Shown: positions 35,278 through 47,559 of the stretch, piece by piece
How positions within the stretch are numbered: the stretch's first letter is position 1
Layout of the letters: every line of letters begins with the position of its first letter
Assembly (NCBI GenBank): GCA_038501625.1
Contig: JAZAYU010001082.1
Span: 1-64,000, forward strand
Reading direction: 5' to 3'
DNA from: Corbicula japonica
Lineage: Eukaryota; Mollusca; Bivalvia; Venerida; Cyrenidae
DNA: 64,000 nt
Program-made: the position numbers and the translations under genes
Notes under the pieces: model-generated
The model's database searches: none
Told to the model about the DNA's origin: nothing
Seen by the model: only the letters and a program-made list of their open reading frames with translations

Positions 35278-35575
35278 TGAGGTTGGTGCACCCTAGAACC
35301 TGGTTTAAACCCCCAGTGACAATTGTTTTTGCCTCTGATCGTTCCAATACGGTAACTCAATGGGTTCTCTACGTCATTAATTGTTTCTGGCGTTTGATTT
35401 GAATTGACATACTTTATTAATACGTTGGTGTGTTATTTGAATTGACACACTTACATGTATAACAACAAGCTCTCTTTTACTCTCTTCTTTTTCGCTGCGT
35501 GGGAAGGCTGTGTTTTGTGGCGATTCCTGATATTCATATGTCACTTGTTTTCTTTACGGCGTAATAAGACGATAC
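35278..35575 (+). repeat. RT retroelement 3' tail, 5'-truncated copy
   Basis: Begins 'gaggttggtgcaccctagaa', continues 'ggtttaaacccccagtgaca' and ends around 'cctgatattcatatgtcactt'. Matches 20610-20838 with an internal duplication around 'gaattgacacactta'. Confidence 0.8.
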
Positions 35576-35579
35576 ATTT

Positions 35580-36265
35580 CAACGACGGCAACGGTTATGA
35601 TTTTTCATTTACCAAAAATGCTAATAAAAACTATTGCGCAATGAATTATTGGAAATGCGGCTAAAATTAATTGTCCGATTTACAATAATTTCGTCTGTTG
35701 ACATTGGGTGCGCTTTTATTGTGTCGATTTCGATTTTGGCGATGATTACAGTTATAGTGGCAATGTACGGCTCTCGGGGTCTTAAAACCTTAATCAATAC
35801 GCAAAAATTGTGTCGCAGGACGTTGATAAGTTAAATTATAAAGATGTAGTAACGGATATGACCATATGGGGTCGTTGACCGAACTGTTCCGTTAGAGGTC
35901 TACACAATTTTGATTCGTATCTATAGACACCGTAATGTATTGATAACGTTGGTTGATAACGTTATTAGGCTATTGAAGAACCTTAATTAATTTATGTAAA
36001 TGTTGTGGGGGCGCTATCCTTAGGTCGTTCAGTTTCAAGGGGTCTACACGCTCTAAATCGTATAGACGACATAAGAGTACCTCTATCGGGACATGCCGCG
36101 ATCTCTCGCTGATGACATGACGATGAGTCATTCAATCCCACAATCACCCAAACTAAATGTATTTATCCACGTTTCTTTGTAATTCATATCATGTATGCTT
36201 CAATGTTATTGGTTGTGAGGATTTACGAAATTCTCGTGCAGTGTCATTATATAGAATGTAAACCT
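35580..36265. other. Intron, no recognised feature
   Basis: A 66-codon hydrophobic frame at 35634-35834 is probably fortuitous. Two 'gttgataacgtt' repeats occur near 35940-35965. Nothing else supportable. Confidence 0.35.
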
Positions 36266-36269
36266 TTTT

Positions 36270-37235
36270 TCGGCGTTAGCTGTCTAAGGTCACTTTTGAC
36301 CTAGTTTTTCGACCAATGAAATGTTGTAAATAATACTCGTATTCTCTTATTATGCAGAGGGAAAATGAAATAAACTATTTCGATTGGTAGCTATTTACAC
36401 CAGAGAGGCATCTAGCAGGGTGGAGAGGTATCTAGTGGGATTTTTATTATTATGCAGCGGAAAAATCAAATAGATTAATTCCATTGGTTGTTAGTGGGTG
36501 TTGTATTGGAGGAAAAACATATTTACGATTTAAGTAACCAGTTAAGTCAATATTGATGGCTTAAATACAATATTATATGGAATATTCTTGGGTGTCAGGT
36601 AAACACTTGCATACAATACACAGTGTAAAACGAAAGAGAAGTGTAGATATTCCTAGTTCTTACTGGTTCCTTTCTAGTTCCTTTGATACTGATTGTTAAT
36701 TTCAAGTACGAAATATAAGATTACTGTAGTGTAGTGGCTAACACTCTCGCCTCTCAAGCGGAGTCCCCGGGTTCAATACTCAGGACGGACACTTTTTTTA
36801 AAGTTAATATACTGTACTTAAAAGTTGGTAGATTTCGCTCTTGTAACAGGCTTTTATTATTTATATTTATTAGATTTCAAGGACATTTATTCATCTTGAA
36901 TTCTCACTCTACACGAGGTATTTTATTGAAACTGAATATTTTGCTTCAGTATCTTTAATCGACTTGTTATCACTGTATGAAATTGTTGCAACAGCTTCAA
37001 CATTTTTTTTTGAAAGACACTTTCAATATATTTATGAGTTGTCATGATTCGGTCGCTTAATCTCTAAGTCATACTAAGAAGGCAGGGAGGGTTCGTCGAC
37101 AGCTATAACAAATAAAATAAAATAACTCAACTGTGTCTGCTTTGCCTCTCTGTATTTCTTTCTTTCTTATATACATGTATATATAAATCTTTTCCATCAA
37201 CGCCGTTTATCTTTTTTAAAGATATTTCTTGTTAA
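36270..37235 (+). repeat. tRNA-Glu-headed dispersed repeat (family B), copy 1
   Basis: Starts 'cggcgttagctgtctaaggt' and 'gacctagtttttcgaccaat', and ends 'cgccgtttatcttttttaaa' + 'gatatttcttgtt'. A tRNA-like segment lies at 36724-36790: A-box-like 'tgtagtggcta', anticodon loop CTCTCAA (CUC, Glu) and B box 'GGGTTCAATACT'. Closely related copies lie at 61054-63850. The tRNA-like part is internal, so the whole unit is larger than a simple SINE. Confidence 0.8.
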
Positions 37236-37239
37236 AATT

Positions 37240-38510
37240 CATTCGAGTCGTTGCATTGCTATTGTACAGACATATTAAATAGTTCTAATTTCCCGTCCCA
37301 CCACCCTCTTTTAATGTTTGATTTCACGATCTGCGAAGAAGGTTCTAACTTCTTAACACTTTTGTACACTTTTAGTATATAGGTAGCAGCTTAATTATCT
37401 TATTTATCTCATTTTGTTTCTACGATTGTTATCACGATTTGGTATTTTTGCTTCAAAAGTCATTTATAAGGTATGAAAAGATAAATTTCCAATGATTCTT
37501 TTTCGCACTTAGAATGGTTCGTAATTATTGACGTATATATCAAACGCCAATCAGAAGTTGCATTGGATTGAGTCCATTTTCAACAATTTTATGTGAACAA
37601 GTCACTTGGCTGCAAGTTAGATTGTGCGTTCTGTTATTTTGTGTTTGGGTGTTTGCTTCGAATCTGATCAAGCGCCTCTTGGCAAAGTTGTGCGATATAT
37701 CCTATTGTATTTGATTAGACAAAACACAATCACTAGTCTTTACTAAATCAATAGTTCAACATAACAGTGCATTGAACCGGATGTGTTTTGTTTTCATTAG
37801 AGGCTGATGTGGCCTTATATCTCGCGACTGGAGTAAAATTGTATGCGCACTTGGCGTTTAATTATAGTCGTTTGCATCAGTTACGTTTGGAACAATCTTA
37901 CGGGCTCAATATTAAGTGTTCCACTGTATTAGCGTGGATGTGTTTGGTTTGATTTTCATGGTGTACAACAAATTTCGAATACGCCACTAAGTGTAAAAAG
38001 AAAAGCAACTTGACTGACATTTCAGTATATTTCATTGCATTGGCTTGAATGCGTCTTGATTTAAAGTTACCGAACAAAATTAGAATTATATAATTTAAAT
38101 GTTATCTTGATTAAGATAAGTAGTTATTGGAAGAATAATTTTACACGATTTACACGCGAATTAGATATATTTTCTAAGATAAATCCATAAGGGCGAAGAA
38201 AACTTCTTTGCGGAGAATCAAGCATTTAAATTGATTTGGCACAAATATTTGATTTTAATGGACTGATCTCCCATAACCTGACGAAATTTTAACGCTATAT
38301 GCGATTCGATTATCATTGAATTGATAAGCATGAAGATTTTTTATCTGCAAATTTAACAACTTGGGGCTGTTTATATGACTTAGAAGTGTTTGATTGTATT
38401 CACTTAAATAAGGAGTTGCTTAAAACTCGCCAATTGGCTTTAAAATGAAGTGAAGCTTGGTGCTGCTATGTGATTTGATTTGCTAAGAGATTAGCCGATT
38501 GGAATTAGAT
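37240..38510. other. Intron, no recognised feature
   Basis: AT-rich sequence without open frames or repeat matches that I could see. Confidence 0.4.
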
Positions 38511-38513
38511 TGA

Positions 38514-39005
38514 TGTGCCACTTGGCGCTCTGTAGCCGCTGTGTAGCCGCTTGGCTGTGTTGGGAAATTGTACTGCCGATTGGCGATGTAGTGCCGTTCG
38601 GCGCTGTGTTTGATTGGAATTGTGTTTTGAAGATTAGCTGATTGGCTTGAAAGAGAATGCCATCTGGCGCGGCATTGGTTGTGTGTTAGTTTGATTATCA
38701 GATGATATTGCCCCTCCTGGGAGCGAACCTCGCCACGTGGCGTAAAATTGAAGTGCCGATTGGCGCTGTGTTAGAATGAAATTATTTTTCTGGAAGACTA
38801 GCCGTTTGGCTTGAAAGTTAGTGCCATTTGGCGCTGCATTGATAGTGCTTAGTTTGATTATCAGATGATAATTCCCCTCCCGGGAACGAACCTCGCCACG
38901 TTGCGTAAAATTGAAGTGCCGATTTGGCGCTGTGTTGGAATGAAATTGTTTTTGTTGAAGACTAGCCGATTGGCTTGAAAGTGAGTGCCACTTGGCGCTG
39001 GATTG
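38514..39005. repeat. Minisatellite-like tandem repeat, ~165-180-bp unit, about 2.5 copies
   Basis: Units begin 'gccgattggcg' at 38575, 38755 and 38918. Each contains 'agc(c/t)g(a/t)ttggcttgaaag', 'gtttgattatcagatgata' and 'gaacctcgccacgt-gcgtaa'. Within each unit the short motif 'gcc-(a)(t)ttggc' also recurs. Confidence 0.85.
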
Positions 39006-39595
39006 TCTGATATTACTAGTTCTTAATGTTAGCGAATACTAATAAGTCGAATGTATAAAGTTGAATAAGATGATAGGAATCGACACAAAGACGATTTAGT
39101 TTAATTTGGGTATTTTCTGTTTCATTTAAACTTTGGCCGTAGATTACTAGCAAACAATACTGACTGTTTTTTGCATATGAATGAGATGATATTTTTTCTA
39201 TTCAAGTAGGTTCTGGATGATAATAGACATTCATTGCAGCATGCTCGAGGATTCCAGTTGTGCGGCTTGACAGGGACCAAGACGAGGATGCAGGAAAGAT
39301 GGGCTTATGGACGTTTATGAAATGTTGTCGTTGAAATATAGTATATAGCAATGCAATACGACCATTCCTATTGTACTTGGTGTTCTTGTTCCTTTTCCTA
39401 CCTATGAATTACTTGAATATGGGATAAATAAATTTATTTTAGTTTGAACGCAGTGAATCGGAAAATAATCTCTCTTTATTACTTGTACAATAAGTTTAAA
39501 CTGCGCCTTGCTTGTTTTATGAACTAATTTCAGGTTCTGTGTTAAAAACCATACTCCATAAAATGTGTTATTTATGTATGTGTTTCAATTTTCAG

Positions 39596-39751
39596 GACAC
39601 AATAATCGGAATGCAAGGTCTGTCGGAGTATAATATAAGAAAGCATGACCCTATTACTGATCTAAAAGTCAGGCTGTTTGCAAACAATCGGCCAGTTCAG
39701 GATATACTACTTACAAGCCAAGATTACGAATACCAAAGGACTGTCGATAAG
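39596..39751 (+). CDS. TEP/C3/A2M-family protein, exon 6 (end of TED into CUB)
   Basis: Exon of exactly 52 codons (acceptor AATTTTCAG, donor GTATAC, phase 0/0). It begins DTIIGMQGLSEYNIRKHDPI, then TDLKVRLFANNRPVQDILLT and SQDYEYQRTVDK. In C3 and A2M the equivalent text after 'GSTQ' is '(D)T-V-LQAL-(E/Q)Y' followed by '(L)-V-L....F.I...N..L'. Clear family match. Confidence 0.92.
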
Positions 39752-39949
39752 GTATACCTGTATTTAATCTATATTTAAATAATTTGAACGATCTATTGTG
39801 TCACAGTTTCCTTAAGTGGCGGTTTTTATCAATGAACACGTGAGTGGCGCACAACATGGACACACTGTTCTTAATATTCACAACAACCCTTATTGGTATA
39901 TGTTAATTTTGCAGAAAACCTTGCAGTTCCTTCCCTGTCTTCTATGTTT

Positions 39950-40295
39950 TCTATGTGTGTGTGCTTTTGCATGCAACAATTTTGAGCTTATGGATGGGCT
40001 GGAGTTATTTCACAGAGAAAAGTTGTACTTGTTATGCGATATGAGAACCTGTTGTGGCAAGTGTGAGGATGGTGCACCCTAGAACCTGGTTTAAATCCCC
40101 AGTGGCGATTTGTTTTGCCACTGACCGTTCCAAGGTGGTAACCCCAAGGGATCTCTGTTTCATTAATTGCTTGTGGCGTGTTATTTGAATTAACAAACTT
40201 ATAACAAACAAGCCGTCTCTTTCTTCTTTTTCGCTGCGTGGTGAGGCTGTGTTTTGTGCGTATGATGATCCTGATATGATTTCACTTTTCTTTTT
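39950..40295 (+). repeat. RT retroelement 3' tail, 5'-truncated copy
   Basis: Starts 'gtgtgtgcttttgcatgcaa', continues 'ttgagcttatggatgggctg', 'aagtgtgaggatggtgcacc' and 'gaccgttccaaggtggtaac', and ends 'cctgatatgatttcact'. Corresponds to 20500-20838. The + frame 39816-40082 across it is incidental. Confidence 0.85.
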
Positions 40296-40999
40296 CGAAA
40301 AACAATTATTATATCTTCATGTCATAAAAAACTTAAATTTTGTGACTGTGCCTATGAAAATAAAGCCAAATGAACAATTAATTAACATTTAGGACGTTCG
40401 TAGTCACAAACATTCTATATTATGAATCTTACTTAGGCCTATATCCAGGTTAAAGACAAAATGAATCTTTCATTGATATTCGGCAAAGATTCATCATTGC
40501 CCGAGGGTTGGGATACCATGATCTTCGCCGAATATCGATGATTGATTATTTTTCTCTCTTACTTCTTTAAGATTCGAACAAAATTCTTTAAAATTCAAAT
40601 AAAACGCAACAATTTTAAGAACTAATTCTTTTGCGTAACTTTTTTGTAGGAACGGTAAATCAGCCAAGAATACACAGTCTTGTCAAAGTTGAATACCCCT
40701 TACATGTACACCAATATTGTTACAAATTTAAGAAAGGAAAAGAATCGTTATATGATCTACATGCCATGGAAATCTGCAGCGGGTTCATCCGTTGCTATCG
40801 GATCTGCAATTTTTTAGGTTATCCGTGATTTCGTCACATTTCATAATCCGAATAGATTATTAATAAATTGTACATACCAGTTGAAATTAATTGAAATATC
40901 CCGATTTAAAAGCAGATTATTTCCTTTTTCATCTTCTATTTATTTTCTCTATAGAGTCTGATGTTTAATGAAGCTCGCAACGGAGGTATAATCAGATGT

Positions 41000-41940
41000 G
41001 TGAAGTTAGCGGCCTGGCAGCGTGAAGTTAGCGGCCTGGCGGCCTAGCGGCCTGGCGGCGTGAAGTTAGCGGCCTGGCGGCCTAGCGGCCTGGCGGCGTG
41101 AAGTTTGCGGCCAGGTGGCCTAGCGGCCTGGCGGCGTGAAGATAGCGGCCTGGCGGCCTAGCGGCCTAAACTTAATATTTATCATAATTGATGTTTATCT
41201 TTAAAACGGCTTGAAATCGATTTTTACAGCATGCAATGTACATTCCAGGGATGATTAAGTGAAATATCAACAAAAACTAGCTTTGACTTTTTTTAAGTTT
41301 TCGAAGCCTGGCGGCCTAGCGGCCTAAACTTTAAATTTATCATGATTTATTTTAATCTTAAAAATGTCTTGAAATCGATTTTTACAGCTTGCAATGTACA
41401 TTTCAGGGATGAGTAAGTGAAATATCAACAAAAGCTAGCTTTGATTGTTTTAAGTTTTCGAAGCCTGGCGGCCTAAACTTAAAATTTATGATAATTTATT
41501 CTTATCTTAAAAATGTCTTGAAATCGATCTTTACAGCATGCAATGTACATTTCATGGATGATTTAGTGAAATATCAACAAAAACTAGCTTTGATTTTTTA
41601 AGTTTTCGAAGCCTGGCGGCCTAGCGGCTTGGCGGCCTGGCGGCCTAAAACTTAAAATTTATCATAATTTATGTTTATCTTAAACATGTTTGAAGTCGAT
41701 GTTTTCAGCATGTAATTTACACTTCAGTGGTGAATAAGCTAAATATCAACAAAAACTAGCTTTGATTGTTTTTAAGTTTTCGAAGCCTGCCGGCCTAGCG
41801 GCCTAAACTTAATATTTATCATGATTTATGTTTATCTTTAAAACGGTTTGAAATCGATTTTTACAGCATGCAATGTACATTTCAGGAATGATTAAGTAAA
41901 ATATCAACAAAAACTAGCTTTTATTTTTTAACAACTAAGT
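41000..41940 (+). repeat. Left foldback arm: tandem ~165-bp units
   Basis: 41000-41170 is a minisatellite of 'ggcctggcggcctagc' alternating with 'gcgtgaagttagcggcctgg'. From 41165 five units follow, each with 'ttaaaatttatcataattta' + 'tgtttatctt', 'cttgaaatcgatttttacag', 'caatgtacatttcagggatg' and 'aacaaaaactagctttgatt', then 'ttcgaagcctggcggcctag'. Confidence 0.9.
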
Positions 41941-42431
41941 AAATTGTCAAAATCTTTTAGAAATTATGGAGTATTGAATTATATGAGCATGTCGATCAAA
42001 AATACAGTGAATGTTTCAAACTTTATTTACTTCCAACATAGAATACAATCTGTTCTGTTACTGTCACTCGAAGCTCGGAGAAAAATATAACGGTATTCAA
42101 AGTTGGCCACTGTATAAAAATGTCGCGCATGTTTTCCGCAGTCACGCAAATTTTGTGGACACATACGCAGCATATCATGTCTTAACGAGGAAATGAATGT
42201 TTGTAGGGATTTTTCATCATGTAAACTGACTTTTAAACGTAATAGGCATATATAATTAATGCATTTATATTTTTACATTTCACTATAAATCGTCATAATC
42301 ATTTGTGTGTAAAAATGTCTGTAAAAACCTCTAGGAAAAGAGTGAAACTCAAAATACTTTTTGTTCATATACATCGTTATTAATTTAACATAAATTAGTT
42401 CGTTCTAAACCATTTTGTAATAAAGATTAAG

Positions 42432-42468
<37 letters not shown>

Positions 42469-45060
42469 TCTCTCTCTCGCTTATTTTAATGAAAATTTGC
42501 ATGCAGTTAATTGATCATATTTCCGATATTGAACATAATATTTTGTAAAATATTTTATTTTGTCTCAAAGATACAGGTCTTCAAAGATGGCCACTGACGG
42601 CAGTTTTTGGACATGACGTCAAAAGAAACGTAGCTGAATGTTTTCTGCTGTAACTTTAATGTATTTCAAATGTTCCGTTTTCTGTATTGATAATATTGTA
42701 CAGAATCAAATTCTCTTTTCTCTGATGTAACTTTCATGAGTTTTCACCCAAGATTTACGCGTGACGTCGCTGAAAAGCGCCGTTTCGACCTGAAAATGAC
42801 GTGGAGTTTTACTAATTTTCGTCGCTTGTTTCGGATTTACAAAAAATCTGATCAATAACATTTTGATTTTTTTGCATAATTCGTTTGTATATTTTATTTT
42901 GAAAATATTTGACAAATAAAAAGGGGGGTCACCGACTTTGTTTTTGCGTTATTACGTACACCTTTTCGCGTATCCCTTATGCAAACGTTGGCGTAAAAGG
43001 CATCATAAAAGGAGTTTGGCGGCAAACAAATAATATTTATTCTGACAGTATTTAATTTGATTAATATATTCCAGCACAATATGATAATTGTTTTTATTTG
43101 GAAAGAAAAAAAACATTCATATATGATTGAAATTACCGATTCTGCTTCAATCAAGGTTTGTTATGAAGGTTCAAACACGACTTAAAAACTTGTATTTTAC
43201 ATGGTTTTGTCCATTGTTATAATAATTAAAGTTGCAAATACCGTTTTTCTTTTAAAAACGGAACGAAAGTTTTTGACTTAAGTAAAGCAATTAAAACAAC
43301 ACGCCCCCTGCAGTTAACCCTTTACTCAATGAGATATAGCTGTAATTCCATGGGCGGACAATGTTGATCCAGATCAGCTGGCACGTCCGTACGCGGCCGT
43401 CTGATCAGGATCTACACTGTTCGCTTTTAGGTTCAGTTGAATGCGACCAGTGTAGATCTTTATAAGACAAGAATTTCCCAGCTTACTGGTGCTACACTGG
43501 TCGCACACGCGATAAAACCCGTACCGGTGTATTTATGTATATAGGGATAAAAATGTTCAGGAAGGAGGGGGTGGGGGTTAAGCGCTGCAACTTTAATTTA
43601 TGTCTCGCCCTCTCAATAAGCGCGCATAGTCGTGCACTTCCTTTCACTTACAGTTTTAAAATAAGAACTGTCTTACAGTGATAGACATTTATTTTACATG
43701 GAATGTTATTCTCATGCCGGCAGTATGGCGCAGTAAACTAGGCGAACATAATTCAAAACCTTATATTGCACCGTTGTTGAAAAACTTGTTTTAACAAATA
43801 GACAGAAACACGATTAAATGAAATGCTATTTGTCTTGTATCTGAGGAAAGAAGACATAATATAACGAACCAAACATCTTACACAACAGCGCAGAATATTA
43901 TATGAACTTTGTTATGGTGCGAAATAAAAAAAAATCAGGAAAATTAAGTGTTGCGTTGAAAGTTTAGTATATAAGCGACACAAAGAAAAAAGAGCAGCTT
44001 ACGGAATTAAAAATACTTTGTTGACGCGTTTGATCAGTCTTAATGAAATGACAAGGTATCAGCTATTTCGTATATGCTGGTTCTTTCCTTTTTCCTAACG
44101 CTTCTTTTTCTCGCATTATGTTGAAACATTTGGTGGTTTTATACAGAAAAAAACTCGTGTAATGCTAACCTTTCTGACAGTGACCGCCATAAATATTTAG
44201 ACCACACTTTGAGATCAGCGAAACGAACATTGTTGCTAGCGAGAGTACTGAAATTTAGCGTGTTTATTTCTATAGGCGAACAATTAGAAATAAAGAAATC
44301 AAAAGTAAAATTCTTTAATAATGGAAAATACTTTTTGTATTTTGTATTAAGTTAAACGTTTGTCAAACAAGAGTAAGAAAGCATTTTTTTTTCGGGAATA
44401 AGCTTGAAGACTTGTGAATTTGTGATTGAAAAAAAATTGAACTTGTTTAAAACATGTGCGTGCTTTTTAATTTTTCTGGTACGTGAAACCAATGTTTTGC
44501 TGTTAATTTAATGTGGGTTCAAATTAAAAGATTTTGTTTATGTATCAAATAGTTCTGGGAAGTAAAAACTGTCGATTTTCATTTTTTGTTGAGTATATTT
44601 GATTACTTTATTGAAGTTACGGAGAAATTGATAATTAATTCATTTCTTTATAAAAATGTCACACAGGGCGTAGCTCACCTTTTAAAGGGAATGGGAGCAC
44701 ACGCAACTTTTCGGGCTGTTCAACTGAAACCGGTCCAGCTTTTAAACTTCAACTATGTTTAGTCATAGACTGATTAGTAAGTCTTTCCTGTTGATTCATT
44801 GTGTTATGTTTTTGTGAAATATTTATTTAAAAAGCAAACTTAAGAAAAGCATCAATTCTGTTCTCGTTGATTTCATGTACCTACAGGAGCATGTAAGTCC
44901 AGACCTGCGAAAAAATAAAGATGACAATTTTTCGAAAGTGTAAATGTGTGGTGCCGTCGTCTAACTACATTATGGGTGTTTTTAAAAATGTGCGTCATCT
45001 TACCAAAATCTCTATGTTTTATGCTCCATTGTTTTGATTTGATATCCTGATATCTGTCAT
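41941..45060. other. Interior of the foldback element
   Basis: About 3.1 kb without convincing coding sequence. (CT)n microsatellite at 42431-42478. 43360-43505 contains nested inverted repeats: 'gatctacactg' near 43410 mirrored by 'cagtgtagatc' near 43455, and 'gcgaccagtgtag' mirrored by 'ctacactggtcgc' at 43491-43503. This suggests a further small element inserted here. Frames at 42011-42196, 42915-42706 and 43154-42894 resemble nothing known. Confidence 0.5.
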
Positions 45061-45079
45061 TAAAATTAATGTCCTTCCG

Positions 45080-45509
45080 CCAGGCTTCGAAAACTTAAAA
45101 AAAATCCAAGCTAGTTTTTGTTGATATTTTACTAAATCATCCCTGAAATGTAAATGACATGCTGTAAAAATCGATTTCAAGACGTTTTTAAGATAAACAT
45201 AAATTATGATAAATATTAAGTTCAGGCCGCTAGGCCGCCAGGCCGCCAGGCTTCGAAAAGTTAAATAAAATCAAAGCTAGTTTTTGTTGATATTTCACTT
45301 AATCATCCCTGAAATGTACATTGCAAGCTATAAAAATCGATTTCACGCCGTTTTAAAGATAAACATAAATTATGATAAATATTAAGTTTAGACCGCTAGG
45401 CCGCCAGGCCGCTAACTTCACGCCGCCAGGCCGCTTGGTCACTAACTTCACGCCGCCAGGCCGCTAGGCCGCTAACTTCACGCCACCAGGCCGCTAACTT
45501 CACACATCT
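45080..45509 (-). repeat. Right foldback arm
   Basis: Reverse-orientation copies of the 41-kb units: 'aggcttcgaaaacttaaaaa', 'gctagtttttgttgatattt', then 'gctaggccgccaggccgcca' and several 'gctaacttcacgccgccagg' repeats. Two long units against five on the left, so the arms are asymmetric. Confidence 0.88.
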
Positions 45510-45519
45510 GGTATAATCT

Positions 45520-47162
45520 TGAATGAAACGCTCCAAAAAACCATTTACATACTCATACCACGACAAACTCTTTCAAGTTCCAGCAACCCACTTTATCTAT
45601 TCCAACTGATTTTAAAACAAAATCATGATAAAATAAAATAAACAGCTGCTCTGTTTGAAAAAGTAAACATTCGTTTAATTACGTCACATAATAAACTTGA
45701 ATGACGTAGTTATTAGCATTATGACGTAGTCTAAATTATTAATTATGCGCTCAATTAATTAATACGGTGCGTAATAATACGAAAGTACGCGAGCACGCGG
45801 AGTTTAAGATAAGGCCATGCGAAATAAGGAAATCTCACACGGCTAAAATTAAAGATTTTTCTGTCTAGTAAGTGAGAACATAATTTTCATTACACTTACA
45901 TTGTAAGGTCTATTCTATTTATGGATTTATTTAATTAATAGTTACTTTGTTGAGTGATTAACAACAGGTATATGCATGTTTGTGTATCATTGTCGTGTCT
46001 GTGAAACATTCTCCATATCAGAAATCTTTACTTTTTGAACATTGTTCGTCAATGACCCATGCTGAAATGTCCTCATGTGTTTCATTGCCTATTGGCAAAT
46101 ATATAAAAAGAAAACAATCCTACTTCGACGTTAATTTTGTGACGGAAGTCAAGCCATACCTTCATGTGACCAATTCTCTGTTTTGCTAGCACTCACTGAA
46201 TCAAGTCGCCAAAGACTGGTGGGTAAACCGAACGGAGCTTATAAAGTCCTCCCGATGTCGGAAAACACAAATTTTTGAAAAATAAAGTGAAAGTAAACTT
46301 TAAAGTAAAAACATTAAGTAAATTTACAAATTTGTGCAAAATTATGTAAAAAAAACCCACATACATTATATTAAATATGAAAAAATGCATAAGATACTTC
46401 GCGATATACATATAATTTATCTAATCTAAATGAGTATGTCTTGCACACTTGAAAATGTGTTATTGCCAGTACACAATAATTGAGTAAAACTTCGAAAACT
46501 CGAATTTTCAGTGGGATGTTCGAGTTTTCCATGGTTCTCGGGTTTTCGACGGTTTTTTTTTCTTTACGAGGTCTGATTTTTTTCAGTAAAGTCTTTTACA
46601 CACAATTTGTGACCTTTTGTTGACTACGTTATCGGAATATCAGTTTAATAAACAAAACATAAAACGATTGCATCAGAACTCTGAAGTTCATTGACTGTAT
46701 ACATTAAACACATTTCGTTGTTTTTGTTTAAATATGTGTTTGGTTATTCGAATATTTAATTGACTATACTTGGCTTGCAAACGTTAATACATCCTAGGAT
46801 AAATACTATTCCAGACTATATATAAATGGCAATAAGAACACGAATGTTTTCTAACCAAAATTTTAAAAGTTTACTACATGTAATAGCCAGATTTCGCCAT
46901 TTGCAGTTTCTAATCCTCAGCCCATGTTATATAGTTATAAATATATTTCATAAACTAAAGTTCAATAAGGATAAGACACATTTTTTGCCTTTCTGAAGTT
47001 ACATAGGATGGTTTAAACATAACTAAATCAAAATCTTACTTTATGAAAATTGTTAACAAGAAATTCAGGATAAAATCTCTTGTATATTTAGAATGGCTTC
47101 CAATGGTGCCATGTTTTACCTTTATAAATGTACATGTACGACTATTTCTCATTAATATTCAG
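45520..47162. other. Intron, no recognised feature
   Basis: The 69-codon frame at 45980-46189 and the frame at 46411-46193 (-) resemble nothing I know. Short 'cgaaaactcgaatttt' and 'gttcgagttttcc' mirror motifs occur around 46490-46550. The sequence ends in the acceptor at 47162. Confidence 0.4.
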
Positions 47163-47359
47163 ATACCCGTTGAAACCGAAGACAATAAGCTGACTGTCAC
47201 AGTGGAGGGAACCAATGGTGAAGGGAGAATGATGATAGAACTGCGGTATAACCGACCGGCAAACAAAAACGAAATCTGCCCGTTTAACATCTCTGATATT
47301 GAAATAGGAGAAGTAGAGGACTTTGTTGACAGCGTTGACACGGATATTCCTGCTCAAAG
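47163..47359 (+). CDS. TEP/C3/A2M-family protein, exon 7 (end of CUB, start of MG8)
   Basis: Exon of 197 bases (acceptor AATATTCAG, donor GTAAAT), phase 0 in and phase 2 out. Text begins IPVETEDNKLTVTVEGTNGE, then GRMMIELRYNRPANKN and ICPFNISDIEIGEV. In C3 the equivalent is 'FTVTAEG.G.G.LSVVT.Y....' followed by 'C..F.L.V'. The upstream frame from 47043 is intron read-through. Strong match to the TEP CUB/MG8 boundary. Confidence 0.92.
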
Positions 47360-47559
47360 GTAAATGCGAACACAAAAAAGGGAAAAATATACTAAAACTA
47401 GAGATGTGTCCTTAGGACACGGATGCCCCCGCTATGCATCGTTTTCAGACACTCAAATGCAATGATGGTAATAATAGCATTTCAAAGACAGTGATGTTCG
47501 AGTAATTATAAGAATATGCATAAACTTGAAGATCAAGTAAAATTATTTGTATTTGTGGC

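Larger units (their letters stand above)
40994..45509. mobile_element. Foldback / MULE-like element with 9-bp target duplication
   Basis: The left end AGATGTGTGAAGTTAGCGG (40994) and the right end CCGCTAACTTCACACATCT (45509) are perfect inverted repeats. They are flanked by identical 9-bp sequences GGTATAATC (40985-40993 and 45510-45518). The arms (left 40994-41940, right 45080-45509) consist of the same tandem units in opposite orientation: GC-rich 'gcggcctggcggcctagc' runs plus a ~165-bp unit. A 9-bp duplication with long modular inverted repeats fits Mutator-type or Drosophila FB-like foldback elements. No transposase is visible in the interior. Confidence 0.88.

Noticed and set aside
35634..35834. 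66-codon frame with a hydrophobic segment (SSVDIGCAFIVSISILAMI)
   Set aside because: Single short frame, no start context, no homology or splice partners noticed.
36724..36790. Functional tRNA-Glu gene
   Set aside because: Anticodon loop and B box are good, but the acceptor stem does not pair and the segment recurs inside a larger dispersed repeat, so it is a repeat-borne tRNA relic.
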